The notes: generated from the sequence alone by a model not told the origin. Numbered from the stretch's first letter, positions 33,598-44,170 are shown. The stretch is 64,000 nt of DNA from Exiguobacterium antarcticum DSM 14480 (GCF_000685865.1 NZ_JMKS01000003.1:930001-994000); one strand, 5' to 3'. A program made the numbers and translations.

Positions 33598-34580
33598 TTC
33601 ACGAGTTCTGCTTTTTCTTTAAGTGGACGCCACCAAGCCTCGTTTGCTAAGTACCAGTCAATTGTTTCAACGATTCCTGTATCAAACGTATATTTTGGCT
33701 TCCATCCTAGTTCTGTCTCTAACTTGATTGGATTAATCGCATATCGACGGTCGTGCCCTAAACGATCTTCAACATATGTTACCAAGTCTTTCGAAACATC
33801 TAAGCGGTCAACAATTAAATCAACGATTTGATTGTTTGTTCTCTCGTTATGTCCGCCAACATTATAAACTTCACCGGATTTACCTTTGTGGAAAACTAAA
33901 TCAATTGCCGCACAATGATCGGTTACATGAAGCCAGTCACGAATATTTTCACCATCTCCATAAATCGGGAGATTCTTTTGATCCATTGCATTCGTAATCA
34001 TTAAAGGAATTAATTTTTCTGGGAAATGATACGGTCCATAGTTATTTGAACAGCGCGTAATATTGACATCCATACCGTATGTTTCAAAATATGAACGGAC
34101 TAACATATCTGCACCAGCTTTAGAGGCTGAATATGGACTATTTGGTGCAAGCGGTGTATCTTCCGTGAAGTATCCTTCAGCTCCAAGCGAACCGTACACT
34201 TCATCTGTTGAGACTTGAACATACTTCTTCAACTTGTGCTTACGAGCAGCGTCTAACAATGCCAATGTTCCTTGAATATTTGTTTCGACGAAGACTTCTG
34301 GATTCAAGATGCTACGATCCACGTGCGACTCAGCAGCAAAGTTAATTATGCCGTCTATTTTATAATCTGTAATTAGTTGATCTAACAAATCACGATCTGT
34401 GATGTTTCCTTCCACAAAAACATGTTTAGGATTATCGATTAAATCAGCCAAACTCTCTTTGTTTCCTGCGTAGGTTAGCAAGTCAAGATTGATGATTGTA
34501 TAGTTAGGATATGTATTGAGCATATGACGGACAAAGTTACTTCCAATAAAACCAGCACCACCAGTAACGATTAAATTCAT
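33594..34580 (-). CDS. rfbB: dTDP-glucose 4,6-dehydratase
   Basis: 328 residues from ATG at 34580, which has GGAGTGA upstream; an ATG at 34586 is too near it. Second step of the rhamnose pathway. GGAGFIGSNFVRH, STDEVYG, YSASKAGADMLV (YxxxK) and RCSNNYGPYHFPEKLIP are diagnostic for RmlB. Confidence 0.96.
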   Translation of the reverse strand: MNLIVTGGAGFIGSNFVRHMLNTYPNYTIINLDLLTYAGNKESLADLIDNPKHVFVEGNITDRDLLDQLITDYKIDGIINFAAESHVDRSILNPEVFVETNIQGTLALLDAARKHKLKKYVQVSTDEVYGSLGAEGYFTEDTPLAPNSPYSASKAGADMLVRSYFETYGMDVNITRCSNNYGPYHFPEKLIPLMITNAMDQKNLPIYGDGENIRDWLHVTDHCAAIDLVFHKGKSGEVYNVGGHNERTNNQIVDLIVDRLDVSKDLVTYVEDRLGHDRRYAINPIKLETELGWKPKYTFDTGIVETIDWYLANEAWWRPLKEKAELVK

Positions 34581-34582
34581 AA

Positions 34583-35140
34583 TCATTCACTCCATTTAAA
34601 ATTATTTTCTGCATCTTTCAACGTTGGATGTTTTGTATCTTTTTCTGATAGAATCGGGTTTGTCACTGGCCACTTAATATCTAATTCAGGGTCATTCCAC
34701 TGAATGCCACGATCATGTTCAGCCGAATACAATTCATCCACTTTATAGAGAACATTGACATCCTCAGTCAGCGTACAAAAACCATGTGCAAAGCCTTTTG
34801 GAACAAGCAACTGACGTTTATTATGTTCGCTTAAAATAAATCCCTCCCATTCTCCATAGGTCGGTGAACCAATCCGCATATCAACCACTACGTCATAGAT
34901 TGCTCCTGATCCCACTCGAACGAGCTTTGTTTGCGCTTTTGGTTCCAACTGATAATGCATACCGCGTAGCACACCGGCTTCTTTAGAAAGTGAATGATTA
35001 TCTTGAATGAACTCATGTGTAATGCCTAAATCATGAAAAACTTGGCGATTGTAGCTCTCCATGAAAAAACCACGATGATCTCCAAAAACATTAGGTTCTA
35101 GCAAAAGAACACCTTCTAATTTACTTTTTATTGCTTTCAT
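34583..35140 (-). CDS. rfbC: dTDP-4-dehydrorhamnose 3,5-epimerase
   Basis: 185 residues. Third pathway enzyme. Cupin with [12 protein letters not shown], the catalytic LRGMHYQ His region and [11 protein letters not shown], typical of RmlC. Overlaps rfbA by 4 bases and lies 2 bases before rfbB. Confidence 0.95.
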   Translation of the reverse strand: MKAIKSKLEGVLLLEPNVFGDHRGFFMESYNRQVFHDLGITHEFIQDNHSLSKEAGVLRGMHYQLEPKAQTKLVRVGSGAIYDVVVDMRIGSPTYGEWEGFILSEHNKRQLLVPKGFAHGFCTLTEDVNVLYKVDELYSAEHDRGIQWNDPELDIKWPVTNPILSEKDTKHPTLKDAENNFKWSE

Positions 35141-36042
35141 AAAGTAAGACCTGCTTTCTTTTCAGAAGTATCTTTCACTGTTTTCGCAACATGAAGCAAG
35201 TACTGCCCATAAGCATTTTTTTGTAGTGGCTGCGCTAATTCAATCAACTGTCCTTTAGAAATGTACCCCATCCGATATGAGATTTCTTCAAGACAAGCGA
35301 TTTTTAGTTTCTGACGTCTTTCAATCGTTTCGATAAACGTCGACGCTTCAAGCAACGATTCATGTGTTCCTGTATCGAGCCATGCAAATCCACGACCGAG
35401 TAACTCGACACGTAAGGAATTGTCTTCAAGGTAGCATTTGTTTAGATCTGTAATTTCGAGTTCTCCTCTTGGAGAAGGTTTTAACGATTTAGCAAAATCA
35501 ACGACTCGATTATCATAAAAATAAAGTCCAGTAATAGCGTAATTACTTTTAGCGATTTCAGGTTTTTCTTCGATTGAAATCACATTTTGATGATCATCAA
35601 ATTCAACAACGCCAAAACGTTCTGGATCGTGAACCTGATAACCGAAAACAGTTGAGCCTTCTTTTAAAGAAGCTGCTCTTTGAAGTAAATCTGTAAAACC
35701 GTGACCATAATAGATGTTATCGCCGAGCACAAGAGCAACAGAATCCTCTCCGATAAACTCTTCTCCTATTAGAAATGCTTGAGCGAGACCGTCAGGGGAT
35801 TCCTGAACTTTATATGACAATGAGAGTCCAAGTTCTTCTCCATTACCAAGCAGTTGTTCAAAGCGTGGTGTATCCTCTGGTGTCGAAATGATTAGTATTT
35901 CTTTAATTCCAGCTAACATTAAAGTTGACATCGGATAGTAAATCATCGGTTTATCATAAACCGGTAGTAATTGTTTGGAAATCGATTTAGTAAGGGGATA
36001 CAACCTTGTTCCACTTCCACCAGCTAAGATGATACCTTTCAT
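35137..36042 (-). CDS. rfbA: Glucose-1-phosphate thymidylyltransferase
   Basis: 301 residues. Makes dTDP-glucose. [42 protein letters not shown] and [15 protein letters not shown] are typical of RmlA. First of the A-C-B-D rhamnose block, with GGAGG upstream and a 27-base gap after the flippase gene. Codon use here is more GC-balanced than in the flippase and polymerase genes upstream. Confidence 0.96.
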   Translation of the reverse strand: MKGIILAGGSGTRLYPLTKSISKQLLPVYDKPMIYYPMSTLMLAGIKEILIISTPEDTPRFEQLLGNGEELGLSLSYKVQESPDGLAQAFLIGEEFIGEDSVALVLGDNIYYGHGFTDLLQRAASLKEGSTVFGYQVHDPERFGVVEFDDHQNVISIEEKPEIAKSNYAITGLYFYDNRVVDFAKSLKPSPRGELEITDLNKCYLEDNSLRVELLGRGFAWLDTGTHESLLEASTFIETIERRQKLKIACLEEISYRMGYISKGQLIELAQPLQKNAYGQYLLHVAKTVKDTSEKKAGLTL

Positions 36043-36069
36043 TAAAAAATCCTCCGTTCCATTTAGGTA

Positions 36070-37308
36070 TTATTTATTAAATTTTTTCTTTAATATGTTT
36101 AGTTCATTTGAATTCACTATGAAAAAATCTTTTAATCGAATATTATACAGTTTTTTAAATGTACTCAACATAATCAGACCACATATTAAATATGAAAATA
36201 CAGAGGATATCGCTGCGCCTATTATCCCCATAAAAGGTATTGTTATTACATTAAATACGAAATTTATGAGCACAGATAAAGCTAAAGTGTAGAAACTATA
36301 ATGTTGCTTTCCTACAGCTTGATATAAAGTGCTTATTAATTTAAAGAAAATCATCGGAATAGTTCCTGATATTAAAATTAAAGACACTAAAAAACTTTTC
36401 GAGAATTCTTCACCATATATAAAACTTATAAAACCATTACCAAAAACAGAAAAAATTATTATCACGATAAAGCTAAAATATAAATTTATCTTTATACTAA
36501 ATTTAAGAGCATCAATTGAGTCATTTTGGGCAGTCTTATTGAATAGTACATCTTTAAAAGCATCAGGAATAATCCATAACATCGAAGCAAGAGTAACCGC
36601 CAAGCTGTATAATCCAATTTCTCTGTTTTCAACAAAAAATTTTAATATTATTACATCCATATTATAATTTAAAATTGTTAGTAGAGATGTAAGCATAGGA
36701 AAAAAACTGAATTTTAATACCTCACGGGTCATTAACTTAGAATTTAATTTTAAAGTGATTTTTGGTTTATTAAATAACATATACATAAATATTTTGAATA
36801 AGTGGAAGAAAATTAAGGTTCCAACAATGTAATATAAATTTTCATTAGTTAGAAAGTACATCGTGATTAATAATAGTGTTTGTATTATTCCCGATACAGT
36901 AACGATTTTATTTCTTTTATTAATGTTTTTTACGATACTGATAAAATCAAGTTGATTACTAAGCTGAGTAATTATACTTAACGTTAGTAATATCATCACT
37001 TCAGGACTAGATCCATATAAATATATAAAATACAATGTTGCTATATAACTAAATGTTTGAAAAAGAACAATGTTGTTTATTTTCTCTAGAATATTATCTT
37101 TGTATTTTCTTAAAAAATATGGATAAGAGGAGGTAATATTAAATCCTAATACCACCGCTAAAATATTAGAAATATTTAGCAGTAAAGCATACTCTCCTCT
37201 TAAATCCGGTCCTAAATATCTATTTATCACTATAGAATTAACGAACGATAAAAATATCAAAAAAACTTTAGAAAGAATAGAATTTAAATATATATTATTT
37301 AATTTCAT
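36070..37308 (-). CDS. Polysaccharide repeat-unit flippase (Wzx/MATE-like)
   Basis: 412 residues from ATG 37308, with GCAGGG upstream. About 12 hydrophobic segments; N-terminal NSILSKVFLIFLSFVNSIVI and INRYLGPDLRGEYALLL match the polysaccharide transporter (PST) family. It should flip the lipid-linked repeat unit to the outer leaflet before polymerisation. AT-rich and overlapping the polymerase gene by 14 bases. Confidence 0.85.
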   Translation of the reverse strand: MKLNNIYLNSILSKVFLIFLSFVNSIVINRYLGPDLRGEYALLLNISNILAVVLGFNITSSYPYFLRKYKDNILEKINNIVLFQTFSYIATLYFIYLYGSSPEVMILLTLSIITQLSNQLDFISIVKNINKRNKIVTVSGIIQTLLLITMYFLTNENLYYIVGTLIFFHLFKIFMYMLFNKPKITLKLNSKLMTREVLKFSFFPMLTSLLTILNYNMDVIILKFFVENREIGLYSLAVTLASMLWIIPDAFKDVLFNKTAQNDSIDALKFSIKINLYFSFIVIIIFSVFGNGFISFIYGEEFSKSFLVSLILISGTIPMIFFKLISTLYQAVGKQHYSFYTLALSVLINFVFNVITIPFMGIIGAAISSVFSYLICGLIMLSTFKKLYNIRLKDFFIVNSNELNILKKKFNK

Positions 37309-38629
37309 GTTTAATCCCTGCTTCACCTAAACTCAAAAATTTATTTTTTTTTCTTACAGTTAATTTCTCTATAACAAAACATAGTATTAATAATAAAGTA
37401 AATATAAACAAAACAGTTCTAAATAATACAAATGGAGTATATAGATACCATCTTAATGTCATGGATATTAAACATATAGTATAAAGCTTCAAATAGTTAT
37501 TATTACTTACAAAAAACATCCTTAATAAGTAACCTAAAAATATAGCAGCAACTAGTACTCCTAAAATGCCAAACCAAAAATAAAACCAAGAAAAAAAGAA
37601 TCCTCCGCCTTTATTTATTGCATAATTATAAGAAATAGCACCAACATCTGCATTATTAAATCCTCCACCAAAAACAATTCCAGCTAAGAAGTTAGGGAAA
37701 TATTTACTTGAATTTTCAATTAAATTCCCAGAAAATATTATACTTATACCTGTGTAATAAGATTGAGAGACGGTATCAGACAATAATGAAGATAATCCGT
37801 ACTTAGTCATGAATACATTAAAAAAATCATTTATAGAAAACGATAATCTATAAGCGGATACAATATTAGAAACCGTTATTCCTGAGAAGGCTAACAAAAA
37901 TAAATATTTTAAATTAATTTTATAGTTGTTTACTAAAATTAATGCAATCAGCATTGGGAATGCTGAAGATCTATCGCCTCTTATTAAAGATTGAATAACA
38001 TAAAGAGCAACGAAAAAATACAATAGATACTGATGTACTTTAGAGTTTCCACTGTAAAACCAAACTACAATGAACACTAGGATACTATATTCATAAATTG
38101 TGCGAGTATTACTTTCATAAGTATTCCCCATAGATCCACCATAACCAAAAAACCAAAAAGTAAATAGTACAATTAGTCCACCAAAAAAAATGTATTTATT
38201 ATCTTTTTTCTCAATTTTCCTTTCAACTTCAATTTTTTTTATAAATTTTGAATTTAAAAATAAATTTATTACCGATATGACTAACAATAAACTTTTCGCA
38301 GCTAAAACATTAAATTCAGAGTTTCTTAACGACGTTTGCCAAAATAAAGTTTCATATCCTAGTGTATCTTTCACTTGTAATAAATCACCAAACGCAACCG
38401 AAACATTTACATAAGTAATTAAGCCAAAAAAAATTAAGAGTTGCGAATTTTTTCTGGCTTTATACAAAAGATAAAAAGTTCCAATTAACAACATTACACC
38501 AATGGGCTTTAATGAAGACAATGAATTATCCAAAAGTACAATTGTTGAAAACATTAAGCACGATACAAATATATCAACGTATAATCCTGGTAGTTCATTT
38601 TTTTTTATCTTATTTGATATAAATATCAT
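37295..38629 (-). CDS. Polysaccharide polymerase (Wzy-like)
   Basis: 444 residues with about 11-12 hydrophobic segments and a long external loop in the second half (SAYRLSFSINDFFNVFMTKY). Sequence conservation in this class is low, so the call rests on topology and on position between flippase and glycosyltransferase genes. Strong AAAGGAG RBS. Strongly AT-rich. Confidence 0.72.
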   Translation of the reverse strand: MIFISNKIKKNELPGLYVDIFVSCLMFSTIVLLDNSLSSLKPIGVMLLIGTFYLLYKARKNSQLLIFFGLITYVNVSVAFGDLLQVKDTLGYETLFWQTSLRNSEFNVLAAKSLLLVISVINLFLNSKFIKKIEVERKIEKKDNKYIFFGGLIVLFTFWFFGYGGSMGNTYESNTRTIYEYSILVFIVVWFYSGNSKVHQYLLYFFVALYVIQSLIRGDRSSAFPMLIALILVNNYKINLKYLFLLAFSGITVSNIVSAYRLSFSINDFFNVFMTKYGLSSLLSDTVSQSYYTGISIIFSGNLIENSSKYFPNFLAGIVFGGGFNNADVGAISYNYAINKGGGFFFSWFYFWFGILGVLVAAIFLGYLLRMFFVSNNNYLKLYTICLISMTLRWYLYTPFVLFRTVLFIFTLLLILCFVIEKLTVRKKNKFLSLGEAGIKHEIK

Positions 38630-38648
38630 AGTAACTCCTTTTATTTTT

Positions 38649-39611
38649 TTATATCTTTTCGACTATTTCAAAACTATATTCCTTGATAAGATCAGAAGAG
38701 AGTTCTTCGTTTGATGATCCACCTGCTTCGTTTACATATTTTCCTTTAACACTTATTTTCTTTTTGGCTTTTTTTATAAACCATTCATATTCAATGTCTA
38801 AATGTCCAATATCTATAGCTTGATAACCTAAAACTGCCAAATCATATGCTAATATACTGGCTGTAGGGCCTAAAGAGATTAAAAATAGCGTATCTTTACT
38901 ACTATGTCTTTTTGTAGTCTCAAGAATAGAGTGATATTTACTGAATGCATTTTCACTAGGAGCTATTATTCTCTTTACACTTTTCGCATTATCTAACAAG
39001 TCATTACCTACGCCAAAACGTGTTTGTTCACCTTCGACTATGACAATATTCTTGTCTTCCCATACACTTTTCCACGAAGCAAACAATTTTTTACTGTCTG
39101 TGTTTTTTAACCCCAAGTAAATTCTTGTAATCAATGCATCTGCATATTTGCGTTCTTTATCAATTATTTTCTCCCACTTTTTATTTGAGCTTGCCAAATG
39201 GGCGTTACGGGATATTCTTCTTTTTAAAGAATAATGTTTTAAATCACTCTCAAAGAAATGGGGAATTGCAATAAAGATGCCCTCATTTTTGGACTCAATA
39301 ACCTCCTTGAGTCTTTCACTTAGTAACTTTGAATTTTTTTGATTAAATGATCCTTTAGATTCTCCGAATATCCAAGAAATTTCTCCGTCACCAAATCTAG
39401 AAAGTGATTTTTTATTATATTTCATTTCGTTAAACACATAATCATTTTCATAAAAAATAGGTTTTACTATTGATTTTTTTATTAACAAGTATTTTAATGC
39501 AAATGCCCATAGTAAAGGAATACTAATAACATAATGATAAAAAAGTATAATTAATTTACCTATTTTATATTTCGTTAAATAAATTTTGATTTTACTTAAT
39601 ATTCTCACCAT
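38649..39611 (-). CDS. GT-D fold glycosyltransferase (DUF1792 / SP_1767 type)
   Basis: About 320 residues from ATG 39611, which follows AAGGAGG by about 12 bases; the frame opens earlier but without an RBS. The SRFGDGEISWI segment, DADALITR-like EKYADALITRIY, ESWKSVWEDKNIVIVEG and LISLGPTASILAYDLA match the family whose founding member adds a glucose in pneumococcal adhesin glycosylation. Two hydrophobic segments at the N-terminus may tether it to the membrane. Overlaps the preceding gene by 20 bases. Confidence 0.75.
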   Translation of the reverse strand: MVRILSKIKIYLTKYKIGKLIILFYHYVISIPLLWAFALKYLLIKKSIVKPIFYENDYVFNEMKYNKKSLSRFGDGEISWIFGESKGSFNQKNSKLLSERLKEVIESKNEGIFIAIPHFFESDLKHYSLKRRISRNAHLASSNKKWEKIIDKERKYADALITRIYLGLKNTDSKKLFASWKSVWEDKNIVIVEGEQTRFGVGNDLLDNAKSVKRIIAPSENAFSKYHSILETTKRHSSKDTLFLISLGPTASILAYDLAVLGYQAIDIGHLDIEYEWFIKKAKKKISVKGKYVNEAGGSSNEELSSDLIKEYSFEIVEKI

Positions 39612-40824
39612 ATTTTTTAGCACCTCCTTGGTTTTCAAAAACTACACTTTTTTCTTTCAATAACACTTCTTTGTATTGTTCGTATATTTTATTCCTAGAA
39701 TCATTTAATTTTTCCAACTGAAATTCTTTGGATTTCTCATAATTCAATTTAGCATTATTTATTAACATGTCTTTTGAGTTATGATACTTGATTAGTATTT
39801 CTTCTATTTCGTCTACAGATCCATTTGAGAAAATGTTCTCTCGTTGTAAAAGTTCAGGTATTCCTGCTGTAGTAGAACCCATAGCTGGACAAGCCATACT
39901 TAATGCTTCTACCAGTGCTCTAGGTAGCCCTTCTTGTTTACTCGGTTGTATGTACATATCAATGCTTTCAAGCCAATCCATTACATCTTCTTGTAACATT
40001 AATCCTTTGAACTGAATATTATTCTCCACATTAAAATTAGATGCTACTTTTTTTAGATATTTTTCTTCTCCGCCCCCTACTAATTCGTATCTAAAGTTAT
40101 ATCCTTTATTATTCAAATTAGAAATCGCTTGAATAACATATTGTTGTCCTTTATATTTCACGTTAATTGCTGCAGTAGTTCCAATTACAAAAGTTTCTTC
40201 TTTTTTCTGCTTTATTTTTTCAATTCTTTTTTCTAATACATTTTTTTTCACATTTTTCAAATACACATTTGAAGCAGTTGCTTGAATACCTCTGCTTGGA
40301 TATCTACTCTGTAACCATCTTTTAGTCACATATATTGAAAAATCAGCGTCTTTAATATGTCTTTTTTCATTAAAATACATATAAGGCGCAACTACTTTTC
40401 CTATCCAACTATGGTTCCAATAAGCATCCCAGGCACATCCTCCTACTTCGACTAAGTACTTCTTTTTATATTTCTTAGCTATATCAAGAGTCATGTCGCT
40501 AATAATACTTGGCATCCTAGCAAAGATTAAATCTGACTCCTTGACACAAGTTTCAATAATTTTTTTGTACTTATTTCTTTCAAATAAAAAACCTTTGGGA
40601 GAATTTAAATTGCCTATTTCTACGAAAGTCATATTTTCCAATTCAACTTTTTTCATTTTTGCTTCTTCGTATGTTATGTCTAAGTTTAATGTTCTTATAA
40701 CAACTACTAATTCATCTACAACATGAAAATAGCGCTTGAACATCTCTGAAGTGATTGTAGTGTTGCAATATACTCCATTCACATCTTTATACATCGGACC
40801 GTCAAAACAGAATAATCCCTTCAC
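39592..40824 (-). CDS. Glycosyltransferase family 4-like protein
   Basis: 410 residues from GTG 40824, with GAGGT upstream. GT-B type: the C-terminal half has FVIGTTAAINVKYKGQQYVI, YELVGGGEEKYLKKVA, then the donor-binding PSKQEGLPRALVEALSMACP motif (E-x7-E) and STTAGIPELL. It overlaps the acetyltransferase gene by 4 bases. The sugar transferred cannot be told. Confidence 0.85.
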   Translation of the reverse strand: MKGLFCFDGPMYKDVNGVYCNTTITSEMFKRYFHVVDELVVVIRTLNLDITYEEAKMKKVELENMTFVEIGNLNSPKGFLFERNKYKKIIETCVKESDLIFARMPSIISDMTLDIAKKYKKKYLVEVGGCAWDAYWNHSWIGKVVAPYMYFNEKRHIKDADFSIYVTKRWLQSRYPSRGIQATASNVYLKNVKKNVLEKRIEKIKQKKEETFVIGTTAAINVKYKGQQYVIQAISNLNNKGYNFRYELVGGGEEKYLKKVASNFNVENNIQFKGLMLQEDVMDWLESIDMYIQPSKQEGLPRALVEALSMACPAMGSTTAGIPELLQRENIFSNGSVDEIEEILIKYHNSKDMLINNAKLNYEKSKEFQLEKLNDSRNKIYEQYKEVLLKEKSVVFENQGGAKKYGENIK

Positions 40825-41450
40825 TTTGCTACCTCGCTATTTTGTTTTTCTTCATTTGAAAATTTGATCCATCTTTCTTCAGAAAAACTATATTTTTTAA
40901 TTACTCGAGCTGGAATTCCTACAGCAATACAGTTATCAGGTATATTACTGTTCACAACAGCATTTGCACCAATTACACATCCATTTCCAATTGTTGTCCC
41001 AGGTAATATTGAAACATTCTCACCAATCCAAACGTTATCTCCGATATGTACAGGCTGTGTGAATAAAGGTCTTTGATCCGGTGATTCGTTGGGACTAGAA
41101 TTAAATGATGATCCATTATACTGTCCATGGCTAATATCACTAATATAAATTTTAGAAGCCATTAAACAATTATCACCTATAATTAATTTTTCACCAGCAG
41201 CTAAATGAACATGATCACCCATCTTACAATTTGAACCTATGAATATTTTTTGAATATTAGATCCCTTTATATTAAAAGCTTCAAATCTACATCCATAACC
41301 AGTTGTTAATCCTTTTTGGAAAATTATTTTTTTCTTTCCTCTTATGTATACAGGCAGTCTAATTAATCTAGCATTTGAATAAAATAATTTTGTATATATT
41401 AGTGATATTCCGTTTTTTATAGTCTCTATTAACCCATATTGGTTTTCCAA
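40821..41450 (-). CDS. Hexapeptide-repeat acyltransferase
   Basis: 209 residues from TTG 41450, with AAGGAG 11 bases upstream. Left-handed beta-helix repeats are visible (IGSNCKMGDHVHLA, IGDNVWIGENVSILPG, IGNGCVIGANAVVNSNIP), with the catalytic His in the ISDISHGQYNG loop. Such WbbJ/CapG-type enzymes acetylate sugars of the repeat unit. Confidence 0.88.
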   Translation of the reverse strand: MENQYGLIETIKNGISLIYTKLFYSNARLIRLPVYIRGKKKIIFQKGLTTGYGCRFEAFNIKGSNIQKIFIGSNCKMGDHVHLAAGEKLIIGDNCLMASKIYISDISHGQYNGSSFNSSPNESPDQRPLFTQPVHIGDNVWIGENVSILPGTTIGNGCVIGANAVVNSNIPDNCIAVGIPARVIKKYSFSEERWIKFSNEEKQNSEVAK

Positions 41451-41474
41451 TTATTTATTCTCTCCTTCGTAATT

Positions 41475-42644
41475 CTATTGAATATCTTTTAAAATCCACT
41501 TTAATTTTTTTGAGAAAGCTTCATATGAAAAATAATTTTCATAAACTCTCCTAGATTTTTTTTTCATTTCGATTAAATCATCTAAACTTAAATTACAAAT
41601 ATCATTAATTATATTTTCCATATTATTTTCCGTAATATTAAATCCAACAGCTTCTTCTAATACAATTTTTTGTGAATCTCCCTTTATATTATTTAATAAG
41701 GGTAATCCAAATTGAAAATATTCTATCGATTTCATAGTTAAGCCTACTGTTACGCTATCTTTCATCATATTTATTCCAAAATCACATTCTTGAAGAATTC
41801 TTTTTTTTGATTCGAAATCATATACTATTCCATAATCCACATATTCTATTCCTATTTCACTTAATTTATTTAATAATTGCTCCTTAGTTTCTCCCGTACC
41901 TATCAAATTAAATCTTACTTTTCTTTTGGTATTTAAACTTTTTAACGTAAATATAATTTTTTCGATATCAATTATGTTATTTAATGAACCTAAATACGCA
42001 ACATTTATTTGATCGTAATCAAGAGTGGTTTTTTCTGAGTTTAATTGTTTTAATATTTCTTTCTTTTCTATATCAGTTTCTGTTTTCATTAAATGTAACG
42101 TATTCACATTATCTTCTTTTTTGAATTTTAATATTGATTGGTAATAATCACATTCGGTGACTATGTAATCCGCACTTTCCAAACTAAAATCACGTATAAG
42201 CCCCCACGGTCTTATAAGTTTATCAATTAAATATTTATTGTTTTTAACAGGGAAAGACTCTGGCCATAAATCGTATATATCAAATATTATTTTATTTTTT
42301 TTATCATTTTTTTTATATTTCATTACATAATAACTCAAAAAATTTGGTGGAATCATACAATATACAAGTTCTGGTGATTTTTCTTTTAGTTCTGCGTACA
42401 CTTTTCTGGAAAAAATAAAATGTGAAAGAATTCTTTTGAAAGAAAAATTTTTAATATACTTAGGAACATTAAGAATTATATGATTTTCTTTTTTTATATA
42501 GCTTGTTAACTTTTTTTTCTTTATATGATCAAAATCAGAATAGATATAAAAAACTTCATAACCTTTTTTAATCAATTGTTCTTCTACAAACTTAAGACGA
42601 TTATCATAGTAGTTAAAACAACTTACTAAAACTGCTTTTTTCAT
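41475..42644 (-). CDS. Glycosyltransferase (GT4-like, WbuB/WecH type)
   Basis: 389 residues. N-terminal Rossmann half with AVLVSCFNYYDNRLKFVEEQ and VYCMIPPNFLSYYVMKYK; IIFDIYDLWPESFP is typical of the WbuB-like group. The C-terminal half has INVAYLGSLNNIIDIE, FNLIGTGETKEQL and SIEYFQFGLPLLNN. Very AT-rich. GAGG before the ATG. Confidence 0.8.
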   Translation of the reverse strand: MKKAVLVSCFNYYDNRLKFVEEQLIKKGYEVFYIYSDFDHIKKKKLTSYIKKENHIILNVPKYIKNFSFKRILSHFIFSRKVYAELKEKSPELVYCMIPPNFLSYYVMKYKKNDKKNKIIFDIYDLWPESFPVKNNKYLIDKLIRPWGLIRDFSLESADYIVTECDYYQSILKFKKEDNVNTLHLMKTETDIEKKEILKQLNSEKTTLDYDQINVAYLGSLNNIIDIEKIIFTLKSLNTKRKVRFNLIGTGETKEQLLNKLSEIGIEYVDYGIVYDFESKKRILQECDFGINMMKDSVTVGLTMKSIEYFQFGLPLLNNIKGDSQKIVLEEAVGFNITENNMENIINDICNLSLDDLIEMKKKSRRVYENYFSYEAFSKKLKWILKDIQ

Positions 42645-42649
42645 TCAAA

Positions 42650-43507
42650 TTACCTCATATTTTTGATTGTTTTCTCTATCGATTGTTCAAAACTCTTCAT
42701 ACAGTATTGTTCATGATATCTTGATAATTCAAAATCATATGTTAGATTTCCAAATATCTTCTGAGAAAGATTAAAATATTTATTTAGAAAGGATATAATT
42801 TGTGAAAAACCTTTTATAAAGATTATACGTTTACCAGTGTATTTAGAAATTTTCCCCACTAAAAATGTTGTGGTAACATACTCATTATTTTGCGGGTGAA
42901 ATATTCCTTCTTCTTGATTATCAATAATCTTTTTTGTAAACAAAATTAAATTATCAATATAAATCATACTTCTATAATTTATGACATGCGGAAAAAAAGG
43001 AGTTATTTTTGATAATTTTAATAAATTATCAAAGTTACCAACACAGTTTTCACCATAAATCATGGGCGGTCTAATTATTACTATTTTAAATTTATTATTT
43101 TGCAATTTTAATAGCTCTTTTTCAGCTTTTAATTTTGATTTTCCGTAATAAGATTTAGGTTTTAAAGGTGTATTTTTATCGATATTACCTTTGGATACTC
43201 CAAATACATTCATTGTGCTAAAAAAGATAAATTGTTCTACTCCATCTTTTTTAGATTTTTCAGCAAGTTCTTTTGTCAAGTCGCAATTTATATTGATATA
43301 TTCTTCATAAGATCTATCTTTTTCATTTTGATGAACAATTGCGGCTAAATGTATTATTACATCATACTTCGAAAAAACTTTAGCTTTCCATTTGTTGTCT
43401 CTTAATGAAACAAAATCTACAGAATATTTTTCTGGAGTAAGTTTCAAAAATTCAAAAAGACTTTTGCCAACATAACTGTTTTCTCCTGTAATCAATACTC
43501 TTTTCAT
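42650..43507 (-). CDS. NAD-dependent epimerase/dehydratase family protein (sugar 4-ketoreductase/epimerase type)
   Basis: 285 residues. GENSYVGKSLFEFL replaces the usual GxxGxxG with a variant glycine motif; the catalytic YGKSKLKAE (YxxxK) and VIIRPPMIYGENCVGN follow. Similar genes sit next to priming transferases and convert a UDP-4-keto-6-deoxy-HexNAc to UDP-QuiNAc or FucNAc. With the CapD-type dehydratase two genes upstream it may complete that pathway; this is inference. Confidence 0.75.
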   Translation of the reverse strand: MKRVLITGENSYVGKSLFEFLKLTPEKYSVDFVSLRDNKWKAKVFSKYDVIIHLAAIVHQNEKDRSYEEYININCDLTKELAEKSKKDGVEQFIFFSTMNVFGVSKGNIDKNTPLKPKSYYGKSKLKAEKELLKLQNNKFKIVIIRPPMIYGENCVGNFDNLLKLSKITPFFPHVINYRSMIYIDNLILFTKKIIDNQEEGIFHPQNNEYVTTTFLVGKISKYTGKRIIFIKGFSQIISFLNKYFNLSQKIFGNLTYDFELSRYHEQYCMKSFEQSIEKTIKNMR

Positions 43508-43513
43508 TGACTA

Positions 43514-44140
43514 CTACTCCTTCGCACTAGCTGCTTCTTTTACTGCAATTTTCCCGGTACCACCTTCAACTACTCCATCACTTTTCAGAACGCTAAAGAT
43601 TGTTGCAATAAAACAACGTGTATCCATCAGGATTCCTATTCGTTGAATATACTCTCCATCAAGCTTAGCTTTAATTTCAATCGGTAGTTCATCACGACCA
43701 TTGATTTGTGCCCAACCTGTCAAACCGGGTAATGTATCATTCGCTTGGTATTTATCTCGCTCGTCGATTAAATCGTATTGATTCCATAAAGCCGGACGTG
43801 GTCCCACGAATGCCATCTCACCTTTCAAAATGTTAAAGAGCTGTGGTAATTCATCGAGGCTTGTTTTCCGTAGAATCTTACCAACACGTGTAATGTATAC
43901 ATCTGGATCTGCCAACAAATGTGTTGGAGTATCATTTGGCGTTTCGATATACATCGTTCGGAATTTTAAAATGTTGAAATGATTTTTATTCAGACCAACT
44001 CGTTTTTGCTTAAAAAATACTGGACCTCGTGATTCAATCTTAATTGCAGCCATAATCAGGATAAAGACAGGAATTAATACTAAACAAGCAACAAAGGCAA
44101 TCGAAAACCCAAGGGGACGTTTGATTTTTAAGTAATTCAA
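43514..44140 (-). CDS. Undecaprenyl-phosphate sugar phosphotransferase (priming transferase)
   Basis: 208 residues; TTG start with AGGAGG 8 bases before. One N-terminal membrane segment ([20 protein letters not shown]), then the bacterial sugar transferase core: [20 protein letters not shown]-like [28 protein letters not shown] and FVGPRP. It starts repeat-unit assembly by moving a sugar-1-phosphate to undecaprenyl phosphate. The short PglC/WcaJ-C type. Confidence 0.92.
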   Translation of the reverse strand: MNYLKIKRPLGFSIAFVACLVLIPVFILIMAAIKIESRGPVFFKQKRVGLNKNHFNILKFRTMYIETPNDTPTHLLADPDVYITRVGKILRKTSLDELPQLFNILKGEMAFVGPRPALWNQYDLIDERDKYQANDTLPGLTGWAQINGRDELPIEIKAKLDGEYIQRIGILMDTRCFIATIFSVLKSDGVVEGGTGKIAVKEAASAKE

Positions 44141-44170
44141 ATTTCATTCCTCCTTTTTATATACGGTTTA

